A stretch of DNA of 21,689 nt from the IMG/VR virus record IMGVR_UViG_3300025674_000468, positions 1 to 21,689 of that record, one strand, 5' to 3'. Position 1 is the stretch's first letter, and every line of letters starts with the position of its first letter. Of this stretch, positions 15,988 through 21,689 are shown piece by piece. This stretch comes from a virus. The notes below the pieces were generated by a model that saw only the letters and a program-made list of their open reading frames with translations, ran no database searches and was not told the DNA's origin. The translations under genes were made by a program, and so were the position numbers.

Positions 15988-17853
15988 CTCACAGTTGTTA
16001 CCTGTGCAGGCCAGTTGTTGTGACCCCTCAGTCATATCGCTGGCTTCTTCTATATCCCACGATATTTCCTTTGGAAAGTCCTTAACCATCTGGTTGTACG
16101 TCTTTTTGTCCACAGGCTCGTACGGTGCTTGCTGGTACGTATGGTCTGAGTAGGGCAAGAAGCTAATACCTGACACCTTGTCAAACTTGTTGTACAACCA
16201 CTGTCCCACCTCTAGAAACTCCTCATCCCTGTAGTAGCAGGTCATTGACGGCTTGTGCTCACACCAGTAGTCCTGATATATCTCCCACAGATCTAACTGC
16301 TCCATAGCACCCATGTCTGAGGCTGTCACAGCGCCCTCAGGAGACGCGATAGGAAAGGAGAATACCCGTGTACTAGGGGACATTAGATCGTCCTCCACAG
16401 GGACTCCTGCGGCCTCTAGGACGGCGCAAAGTGGGTCACGAGAGTCTGCACGGACTCTGCGAATATATTGATTGCTGTAGCGAGGGTGAATCCCACTAGC
16501 AGAATCGACCAGCTGACTAACAGTACCACTAGGCTTGACCGCAGTAATAGCGACAGAAGGGTTAATCCCCAGTTTTTTAGCCCACTGTTCGTTAGTGACG
16601 ATAGCCTCATTACGCATCTCCGTTAGCCACTTCTTGAGTTTAGCCTTGTCTTCCCGTCCTGAGAGCACAGGGTGGTCCATGATGCCTGTAAGCGATACGC
16701 CTAACAGTGCCTCTTCCTCTGTATTGGTCTTCCATACGTTACGTAGGTAACGGAAGTCAGTCAGGGTAGCCTGTAGAGTTCCAAGGATAGACGCAACTCG
16801 TACTTTTCGTTTGAGGCTTGCGAGCGTATCGTCCGACCTGATAACAACCTCTGATAGATTGCAAAACTGGTACGGGCGTAATATTATCTCCGAACAGGGA
16901 TTCGTACCGAAATCATAGGAAGCATCTCTTCGCTCGTTCTTTGCGGCTTGCTTTTGACTTGCCACTCTGCTAAAGACACCTCGTTCACCAGATCGTGATT
17001 CATACAGACTAGTCCATTCGTTTAGAAACGCCTCAAAGTCTGGCTTCTCTGTGTAACACGCAGAGTTATTCGCTAGACCACGCTGGGGTTCATCTACCCA
17101 CCACTGTCCGTGCTTGCATCGTCGGATGCGGTCGTCTGTGAGGTTACTGAGGCTGATGAGGGCGCTTCGTCTGACTCCTCCGACAACGACGATTTGAGCA
17201 ATCTTACAGCAAAGATCGTGGCACTCAATGGACGTAAGTTTTCGTCCAGCTGCTCCCTGAAAGAGTTCAATTGTGAACTTGAAAAGATCGACGAGAGGTT
17301 CAGGACCACTTGCACGGCCTCCGAAAGTCTTGAGCGGGGAACCTGCAGGTCTAACTCTGCTAACGTCCCATTCGGGAACTTGACCTGAGTACAGCAGTGA
17401 TACCAACTCCCTAAACGATTTCGCCCATCCGATCTTCGAATCTGCAACATTAATAACTGTGTCGGTTGCATGGAATGTCTCCGCTACTTCTGGCAGTTTG
17501 CTGATGTATTGACGCTCTACGCTGAAGCCTACCCCTGTGCCGCACAGCAAGACGTACATCAGTTCGTCAAAGGCCTTGGGGTGGTCGATAGGCAGGTAAC
17601 TACAGTTGAACCCTGCTACGTTGTCACGATCCAGCGCCTCGCCTGCGGTCATCAGTGCTCGCATAGAAGGCATTACGTCTAGATCGTGGATAGCCTTAAA
17701 GATCTCTGACACATCAAAGTCATTCAGAGCACCCCGGTCTGACCAGAAGTTAATGTACCTGTTTACTGTCTCTTCCCAAGTCTCCCTGCGCTTCTCTTCT
17801 GGAAGGTAACGGGCGTACCGTGACTTGTGTATGTATTGCTGGTATGCGTCCAT
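15982..17853 (-). CDS. nrdJ: Class II (adenosylcobalamin-dependent) ribonucleotide reductase, monomeric type
   Basis: Reduces ribonucleoside triphosphates to deoxynucleotides with B12 as the radical source, feeding phage DNA synthesis. The 623 residues carry all expected sites: C84 (FNCSYLPID) and C331 (QFCNLSEV) as the reductant pair, the thiyl radical C320 with N318 and E322 in GTNPCSE, the PSGT phosphate-binding motif at 441-444, and a C-terminal shuttle pair C616 and C621 (ACTGNNCEL). There is no ATP-cone ahead of the catalytic part, and the layout follows the Lactobacillus leichmannii RTPR, though shorter (that enzyme is 739 residues). The ATG directly follows the TAG of the upstream 86-residue gene, with GGAG 11 bases upstream. 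It is last in the - strand operon. Confidence 0.93.
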   Translation of the reverse strand: MDAYQQYIHKSRYARYLPEEKRRETWEETVNRYINFWSDRGALNDFDVSEIFKAIHDLDVMPSMRALMTAGEALDRDNVAGFNCSYLPIDHPKAFDELMYVLLCGTGVGFSVERQYISKLPEVAETFHATDTVINVADSKIGWAKSFRELVSLLYSGQVPEWDVSRVRPAGSPLKTFGGRASGPEPLVDLFKFTIELFQGAAGRKLTSIECHDLCCKIAQIVVVGGVRRSALISLSNLTDDRIRRCKHGQWWVDEPQRGLANNSACYTEKPDFEAFLNEWTSLYESRSGERGVFSRVASQKQAAKNERRDASYDFGTNPCSEIILRPYQFCNLSEVVIRSDDTLASLKRKVRVASILGTLQATLTDFRYLRNVWKTNTEEEALLGVSLTGIMDHPVLSGREDKAKLKKWLTEMRNEAIVTNEQWAKKLGINPSVAITAVKPSGTVSQLVDSASGIHPRYSNQYIRRVRADSRDPLCAVLEAAGVPVEDDLMSPSTRVFSFPIASPEGAVTASDMGAMEQLDLWEIYQDYWCEHKPSMTCYYRDEEFLEVGQWLYNKFDKVSGISFLPYSDHTYQQAPYEPVDKKTYNQMVKDFPKEISWDIEEASDMTEGSQQLACTGNNCEL

Positions 17854-18114
17854 CTATTCGTTTACTCCTAGTGTTTCGTTAATGATTGCTTGTCCTGCCA
17901 TCTGTAGCAGCATATACACCCCATCAGGGTACTGCTCGTTGGACGCTACTTCAAACATTTCACCGTCTTCGTACATCACAACAGCCACCTTTACCTTACG
18001 TCCTTCTTCCTCATGTTGCATCGCTTTGACTACAAACGCTGATAGAAACTCTGATGTGGTGATCTCGTTTTTATCTTGATCTGTCTTACCAAACTTCCCT
18101 TCTACTACTTTCAT
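17854..18114 (-). CDS. Conserved-looking 86-residue protein, function unknown
   Basis: Unrecognised small protein between the DUF3310 gene and the reductase. Start chosen at position 18114, not the longer frame from 18138, because AGGAGG lies seven bases upstream and the ATG overlaps the upstream stop as ATGA. It starts MKVVEGKFGKTDQ, then has a helix (TSEFLSAFVVKAMQHEEEG), a beta pair (KVKVAVVMYEDGEMFEVASN) and a C-terminal helix (YMLLQMAGQAIINETLG), giving a compact alpha/beta fold. No membrane segment or cysteines. Its TAG is followed at once by the reductase ATG. A role in nucleotide metabolism is suggested only by its neighbours. Confidence 0.7.
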   Translation of the reverse strand: MKVVEGKFGKTDQDKNEITTSEFLSAFVVKAMQHEEEGRKVKVAVVMYEDGEMFEVASNEQYPDGVYMLLQMAGQAIINETLGVNE

Positions 18115-18401
18115 AAGGCAACCTCCTTGATGAGCCAATCTAGATAGACACGGGCCTTACGTAAGTCCTCTACACCGTTCTTGTACTCGTATCTCCAGAG
18201 GTACTTCAGGCAGTTGCCCTTGAGATACCCCTTGTACTCTTGTGGGTGCATGGACGCCTTGATTGCTTCAATGGCCTCTATCGCCCCTTTGTTGTAGTGA
18301 TCTGGTTGTGTCACGGGGTTATGCTGATCTTGAGGGTGGTACAACTTGCCAACCGCTGTGTCCCACTCTTTGGGAGTTGCGCTATCAATACTCATTTTCA
18401 A
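18111..18401 (-). CDS. DUF3310 protein (T7 gp1.7 C-terminal-like)
   Basis: Member of the DUF3310 family (PF11753), also found at the end of T7 gp1.7, a nucleotide kinase; by itself the domain has no proven activity here. The family pattern is plain: PDHYNKGAIEAIEAI, then GYLKGNCLKYLWRYEYKNG and EDLRKARVYLDWLI in the C-terminal two thirds. Two starts are possible: TTG at 18401, six bases after GGAGG, or ATG at 18395 with a 12-base gap; the protein is 96 or 94 residues. It overlaps the upstream gene by 11-17 bases and the downstream gene by four (ATGA). Confidence 0.85.
   Translation of the reverse strand: MKMSIDSATPKEWDTAVGKLYHPQDQHNPVTQPDHYNKGAIEAIEAIKASMHPQEYKGYLKGNCLKYLWRYEYKNGVEDLRKARVYLDWLIKEVAL
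18122..18127 (-). promoter_or_regulatory. Shine-Dalgarno setting the start of the 86-residue gene
   Basis: AGGAGG on the - strand, seven bases before the ATG at 18114 and within the end of the DUF3310 gene. It decides against the upstream ATG at 18138. Confidence 0.8.
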
Positions 18402-18564
18402 GTTCTTCCTCCAACTCTTCCTGAAAATACTCTAGTCTTTTGAGCAGTCTGTCTTCAAACCTGTCCAGTATATCCTCAGACGATATTTGTAAGGACTCCA
18501 GAAGATCGTCAGGGTCATAGAACCGCAACAGACGCTCCTTAATTTCTTCTAGTGTCAGAGACAT
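18385..18564 (-). CDS. Small acidic helical protein
   Basis: A 59-residue protein, very rich in Leu, Glu and Asp, that reads as two or three helices: SLTLEEIKERLLRFYDPDDL, then LQISSEDILDRFEDRLLKRL and a Glu-rich end (YFQEELEEELENEY). Similar small proteins with this opening occur beside replication genes in T7-like marine phages, but I know no function. Start at ATG 18564 was preferred to TTG 18570 (GGAG is 10 bases from the ATG and only four from the TTG). It overlaps endonuclease I by 26 bases. It could be an inhibitor or partner protein; nothing in the sequence decides this. Confidence 0.7.
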   Translation of the reverse strand: MSLTLEEIKERLLRFYDPDDLLESLQISSEDILDRFEDRLLKRLEYFQEELEEELENEY

Positions 18565-18949
18565 AATCAACCAACTCCTTTAGTGTTTCTATATTATACC
18601 ATAAAATTTCGTGTTTGTCACACCATTGAGCCATAGTATTTTTGGTACTTTTGCTTACTTTTTGATTAGGCTTCATCAGTACAAATATGAGTTCTTCGTT
18701 TTCCTTGAGGCACTGATTGATCGCTCTATACTTTTGCGTGTCTCCTGCGCGAAAATATCCTTTGCATTCAATGTAGTAGACTCGTCCGTTAAGTTCGTAC
18801 ACAAAGTCTGGGGTATACTTTCTTTCGATTCTGTAGTCGATCTGGCACGGCTCGTAGCTAAAGCCAAATGGTTGTAACTGCGTTGCGACATCTTTTTCAA
18901 ACTCCGATCTAAAGTTCCCTAGTTTAGATTTCCGTGACTTTCGGCTCAT
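18539..18949 (-). CDS. T7 endonuclease I-like Holliday junction resolvase
   Basis: Cleaves branched DNA and helps break down host DNA, as T7 gp3 does. The 136 residues (T7 enzyme: 149) match Phage_endo_I (PF05367) throughout: FRSEFEKDV near the start, YTPDFVYELNGRVYYIECKG in the centre, and a WCDKHEILW segment before the C-terminal helix. Active-site equivalents are E18, D48, E61 and K63, corresponding to T7 E20, D55, E65 and K67. A basic N-terminus (MSRKSRKSKL) is expected for DNA binding. GAGGT stands five bases before the ATG, which lies 26 bases inside the upstream exonuclease gene. Confidence 0.92.
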   Translation of the reverse strand: MSRKSRKSKLGNFRSEFEKDVATQLQPFGFSYEPCQIDYRIERKYTPDFVYELNGRVYYIECKGYFRAGDTQKYRAINQCLKENEELIFVLMKPNQKVSKSTKNTMAQWCDKHEILWYNIETLKELVDYVSDTRRN

Positions 18950-19778
18950 TGACCACCTCTGTTAAGTATCTGGGTCCACTTGAGTAGATAAAAGTTCTTA
19001 CTCCGGGCCAGCAAGTATGCTTGTAAGGACAGTACGAACAACCGACTGCGAGCTTTTGATTTCCACTTTTGCCATCTGGTACGACTTCGTGGCAGTGCTC
19101 TGGTGCTTCCGGTTGCTCTACTAGCTTTTTTACGCGGTCAACGTGCTCCTCTATGTCGTAACTAATCTTGCTGTATACAGGAGCCTGTGTGTCCTCAGAG
19201 TCATACATAAGGTACGTCAGGTGTCCGTTCTGTTTATCCATCGCTAGCCAGCCAAATTTGGTTTCACCTTCTGAATGTGCATACCCTTTAATTTGAGCAA
19301 CGTATCCAAACGGATCATCATAAGCCAAACTTCCGTCCTTGAATTTTTTAAACCCAAAAGTCGAGACAGATTTAATATCAGTGACAACACCGTCAATTTT
19401 GCAATCCATAGACCCCGTAATGCCACGTACCTCACACTTCTTTTGCTCATCAGTCACCTCGTGTCCTGAGACTCTAGTTAGAAATAAAAGCATCTCTTCG
19501 ATCAGATGCCCGTACATAAACTTGACGTATGTGTTAGGAGTCATCTCCTCCTGCACATCTGGGTTGTTCACCACGTTCCAGAGGTAACGGTCGTCACGTC
19601 CGATGTTTGACATTCGCAGCTTGCGCCCGTCACGCTTCTCTGTGAACAGATTTGACATGAGCCGCTTGCAGTTCTCACCAAAGCGGTCAATCTCTTCGTA
19701 AAGATCGACGCCCTCTGCAGGCTCTTTTTCCGACACTACTTTGTATATGTCGTCTACCAGTGAGTAGAGTTTGTTCAT
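18924..19778 (-). CDS. PD-(D/E)XK exonuclease (RecB/Cas4-like, T7 gp6 functional counterpart)
   Basis: Probable DNA exonuclease of the PDDEXK_1 (RecB/Cas4-like) group; in this position it would do the work of T7 gp6 (host DNA breakdown, end processing, recombination). Start at 19778 (284 residues) has GGAG eight bases upstream and an ATGA overlap with the upstream stop; the longer frame would need a GTG with no ribosome site. Motifs: E94 or E95 after GHL, D125 and D134-x-K136 (GSMDCKIDGVVTDIKS), and Q162-x3-Y166 (AQIKGYA). Near the C-terminus C247-x2-C250-x5-C256 matches the iron-sulphur cysteine pattern of Cas4/AddB; the usual fourth, N-terminal cysteine is not at its normal place (Asp62), though C37 is nearby. 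Confidence 0.85.
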   Translation of the reverse strand: MNKLYSLVDDIYKVVSEKEPAEGVDLYEEIDRFGENCKRLMSNLFTEKRDGRKLRMSNIGRDDRYLWNVVNNPDVQEEMTPNTYVKFMYGHLIEEMLLFLTRVSGHEVTDEQKKCEVRGITGSMDCKIDGVVTDIKSVSTFGFKKFKDGSLAYDDPFGYVAQIKGYAHSEGETKFGWLAMDKQNGHLTYLMYDSEDTQAPVYSKISYDIEEHVDRVKKLVEQPEAPEHCHEVVPDGKSGNQKLAVGCSYCPYKHTCWPGVRTFIYSSGPRYLTEVVNEPKVTEI

Positions 19779-20059
19779 TCTTGATGCTCCACAAAACGAC
19801 ACTTACGGGTGTCTGGGTGAAAGTGTACGTATTGAACGTTCAGTTTTTTCTGTATCTCTGAGCGTCCTGTTAGGTTGGTGTTCCGGTTTGACTTAACATC
19901 GATAAACTTGACGTTGCCTTCTTTGTCCACGCAGATCATATCTACTGGGCCGGTGGAGCCAGAGTTTACAAAAACTTCGTAACCACTGTCCCACAGCCAC
20001 GTTACGGCGTAAAACTCTGCTATGTCACCTATCCTGTTAGGGTCTGTAACCTTTTCCAT
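19775..20059 (-). CDS. PD-(D/E)XK nuclease, Holliday junction resolvase-like
   Basis: A 94-residue protein with the minimal resolvase-type nuclease core: RIGDIAEFYAVTWLWDSGYE (E15 in the first helix), GSTGPVDMI (D40), then FIDVKS (D54-x-K56), giving E...D...DxK. This layout is shared by archaeal-type Holliday junction resolvases and small PDDEXK_11-like nucleases. The C-terminal helix and strand complete the fold (EIQKKLNVQYVHFH). Start at 20059 is chosen over the longer frame from 20113 because GGAG lies eight bases upstream and the overlap with the polymerase stop is one base (TGATG). It is encoded between the polymerase and exonuclease. Substrate is inferred. Confidence 0.75.
   Translation of the reverse strand: MEKVTDPNRIGDIAEFYAVTWLWDSGYEVFVNSGSTGPVDMICVDKEGNVKFIDVKSNRNTNLTGRSEIQKKLNVQYVHFHPDTRKCRFVEHQE
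19787..19790 (-). promoter_or_regulatory. Ribosome binding site of the exonuclease gene
   Basis: GGAG on the - strand, eight bases before the ATG at 19778. The longer alternative start (GTG at 19802) has none, so this site fixes the start. Confidence 0.65.
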
Positions 20060-21689
20060 CAGTGTGTCTCCGTCCACGTTGATCCGACTTTGTACTCTCC
20101 GTCGAGTGGGCATCTGAGTTCAAAAGAAAGCCCAGCCGCCTTGATGCACTCCACTGCGAGCCAGCCGAACTTCTCTGCTTGTTCTGTAGCCACCTCCGAT
20201 TGTATCTCGTCATGTACATTCCCTACGAACTTGTAGTCAATGTTGTGCTGTGTTGCGTAGTCATCCAGAAGCACCAGAGCCTTCTTCATAATGATCGCAC
20301 CAGCGGCCTGTAGTAGCGTGTTTAATGCACTATGCTCTGATCTAACCCAGAGTCGTCGTCCGTCGAGTCCGGTGAGGTATCCTTTCCTAGAAGCCTGTCC
20401 AACTCGTTCTCGTAGACCTTCAAGAGCAGGTGTATTTCGTAGAAAGCGTGTCCTAAGCGCATTGCCATCTTTTGCAGTTCCTCCGACGATGCTTCCAATC
20501 TTTGCGTCTCCTGCTCCGTAGAGGAAAGCATAGATGAAAGTCTTTGCTTGAGGTCTTGTTGCAAGTCCTGCAGCAGTTTGATTTCTGGTGTGAATGTCGT
20601 CTCTAAGCAAGACATCTGTAAACTCCTCGTCGCCCATGTAGTGAGCAAGCATCCGTAGTTCTAGTCCACTGGCGTCAACACCAACCAGCCTCCGTCCCTC
20701 AGGAACAATCCAGCAGTTACGGCAGTCTTCTCCGTACTCAGAATTGACTGAGGGAACCTGTGCCATGTTAGGACTCTGGTGTGTCATGCGTCCTGTTACA
20801 GCACCATTAGTTATCACCCTGCCGTGTACTCTACCGTCTTCCTTGACGTGTTCTATCCATGAGTTTACTTGTGCGTATCGCTTTTGCAACAAGAGGTATT
20901 CCAAGACTTGAGCCGCTTCGGGTACATGATGATTCTCCTTGAGCGTTTTTTCATCAACAACCGGCTTACCTGTCGCAGTGAGTTCCTTCCAAACTGCACC
21001 CTTAGCTGTAAGTCTTTCGGCAACCTGCTGTCTCGACCCAACGTTGAATACATGGACCTTATCTTTGAGTCTTTTGCCTGTCTTTTCGGAATAACGTTCC
21101 TCAACAATCGGCGGGAAAAGCGCCTGTAAATCAGATTCAATTTCATTCATGCGCTCCTTGAATTTAGCGCACAGGACGTGACACAAACGCTGATCCAGTA
21201 ACCACCCGTGGCGTTCCTGCTCCTGTATGATCCACTGAACCTTGTGCTCCAGATCAATACTTTCCTGTGAGAACCTATCTAGCTCTACCATGAGGCGCTT
21301 ATAAACAGCCTCAGTTAGCTCTACGTCACGGATGCAGTAGTCAATCATCTCTGGTGTCAGCTGTGACCAATCCTCGTGGTCGCCCTTGGGGAAGCCTAAG
21401 ATGTTACCCCAGTTCCTCAGGGAGTGTCCACCAGACCGGCTAGGGTCTGCCAAGCGTGACAGTATCAGGGTATCAGTGACCAGAGTCCTGTCAAAAGTAA
21501 AGTCCCAAAGATGCTCAACCACAGGAACGTCAAAGCCAATTCCGTTGTGCAAAACGAACATGGCCGGGGCTTTACGCGATACATACGCTTTGAAGTCTTC
21601 TTCATTACAGATTACCTCCGATACTCCGTTGTGGCGGCAGACAACACACCAGATAACCGTGGCGTCTAGTCCGTCAGTTTCAATGTCAC
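20059..21689 (-). CDS. polA: T7-like family A DNA polymerase (5' end cut by window edge)
   Basis: Replicative polymerase with proofreading. The frame stays open to the window edge, 42 codons beyond the first visible ATG (21561), and those codons hold Exo I (DIETDGLDA), so the Met at 21561 is internal; only a few N-terminal residues are missing. Numbering from that Met: Exo II HNGIGFD (D11); Exo III DYCIRD (D79); motif A VDASGLELR (D296); O-helix with K340, Y344 and Y348 (AKTFIYAFLYGAG); motif C NVHDEIQ (H450, D451). Total about 545 residues against 704 in T7 gp5; the T7 thioredoxin-binding insertion is essentially absent from the thumb (about 148-172). It is the first gene of the operon visible here, and its stop overlaps the next start. 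Confidence 0.95.
   Translation of the reverse strand, partial: DIETDGLDATVIWCVVCRHNGVSEVICNEEDFKAYVSRKAPAMFVLHNGIGFDVPVVEHLWDFTFDRTLVTDTLILSRLADPSRSGGHSLRNWGNILGFPKGDHEDWSQLTPEMIDYCIRDVELTEAVYKRLMVELDRFSQESIDLEHKVQWIIQEQERHGWLLDQRLCHVLCAKFKERMNEIESDLQALFPPIVEERYSEKTGKRLKDKVHVFNVGSRQQVAERLTAKGAVWKELTATGKPVVDEKTLKENHHVPEAAQVLEYLLLQKRYAQVNSWIEHVKEDGRVHGRVITNGAVTGRMTHQSPNMAQVPSVNSEYGEDCRNCWIVPEGRRLVGVDASGLELRMLAHYMGDEEFTDVLLRDDIHTRNQTAAGLATRPQAKTFIYAFLYGAGDAKIGSIVGGTAKDGNALRTRFLRNTPALEGLRERVGQASRKGYLTGLDGRRLWVRSEHSALNTLLQAAGAIIMKKALVLLDDYATQHNIDYKFVGNVHDEIQSEVATEQAEKFGWLAVECIKAAGLSFELRCPLDGEYKVGSTWTETH
20068..20071 (-). promoter_or_regulatory. Ribosome binding site of the resolvase-like gene
   Basis: GGAG on the - strand, eight bases before the ATG at 20059, inside the end of the polymerase gene. 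It supports the short form of the protein; the upstream ATG at 20113 has no such site. Confidence 0.65.

Noticed and set aside
15990-16006. CACAG/CTGTG inverted repeat at the convergent junction as a terminator
   Set aside because: The stem is only five pairs with a seven-base loop, and there is no T-tract on either strand; it codes for the conserved C-terminal cysteines of the reductase.
15992-16019. CAGTTGTT direct repeat 20 bases apart near the reductase end
   Set aside because: It results from the two Gln/Asn-rich stretches of the reductase C-terminus and is too short to suggest an attachment or regulatory site.
17094-17471. 125-residue - strand frame overlapping the reductase
   Set aside because: It is an alternate frame of a gene whose catalytic motifs lie in the other frame; no family pattern.
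20322-20648. 108-residue - strand frame inside the polymerase
   Set aside because: It lies across polymerase motifs A and O-helix in the wrong frame; composition is unstructured and no ribosome site is evident.
21559-21561. ATG at 21561 as the start of the polymerase
   Set aside because: The 42 codons upstream encode the Exo I motif in the same frame without a stop, so this Met is internal.
1-21689. tRNA genes, integrase, insertion sequences or toxin-antitoxin pairs
   Set aside because: No cloverleaf, recombinase motif, terminal inverted repeat or paired small-gene pattern was found by reading both strands; genes fill the window with gaps under about 30 bases.

Overview
The window reads as a fragment of a tailed, double-stranded DNA bacteriophage (Caudoviricetes), most likely a podovirus-like marine phage with a T7-type replication module. 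This rests on: a T7 gp5-like family A DNA polymerase, a T7 endonuclease I-like resolvase, a PD-(D/E)XK exonuclease and a DUF3310 protein in one operon; tail fibre proteins of the kind seen in marine phages; a GTA-type three-helix holin; and a B12-dependent (class II) ribonucleotide reductase. No RNA gene, integrase, insertion sequence or CRISPR array is visible. Both ends of the window cut a gene (tail fibre on the left, DNA polymerase on the right), so this is an internal piece of a larger genome. The host cannot be read from the sequence; a marine bacterium is an inference from the protein families.

Left arm, positions 1 to 15987, all on the + strand. The order is: tail fibre carrying an inserted repeat domain with the layout of a five-bladed beta-propeller; an internally duplicated DUF7483-like virion protein; a tail assembly chaperone; a coiled-coil plus one-helix membrane protein; a GTA-type holin; a 971-residue low-complexity structural protein with 27-residue repeats and a ten-glycine run; a head-tail adaptor; a tail-nozzle-like protein; four probable internal (DNA-ejection) virion proteins; and a 64-residue protein with a GTG start and a perfect Shine-Dalgarno. 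This is the late module: particle assembly, DNA delivery and lysis. No endolysin, capsid, portal or terminase gene is seen, so those lie elsewhere.

Right arm, positions 21689 down to 15982, all on the - strand. The order of transcription is: DNA polymerase, PD-(D/E)XK resolvase-like nuclease, PD-(D/E)XK exonuclease, endonuclease I, a 59-residue acidic protein, a DUF3310 protein, an 86-residue unknown protein and ribonucleotide reductase. Every gene overlaps or directly abuts the next, so they form one early/replication operon. Host DNA breakdown (nucleases), deoxynucleotide supply (reductase), DNA synthesis (polymerase) and branch resolution (endonuclease I and the second resolvase-like enzyme) fit together as a genome replication programme.

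The two arms meet tail to tail and overlap by six bases at 15982-15987, with no spacer and no recognisable terminator. There is no stretch longer than about 30 bases without a gene anywhere in the window. Several starts were moved from the longest open frame to an internal ATG because of a good ribosome binding site and a short overlap with the upstream gene.
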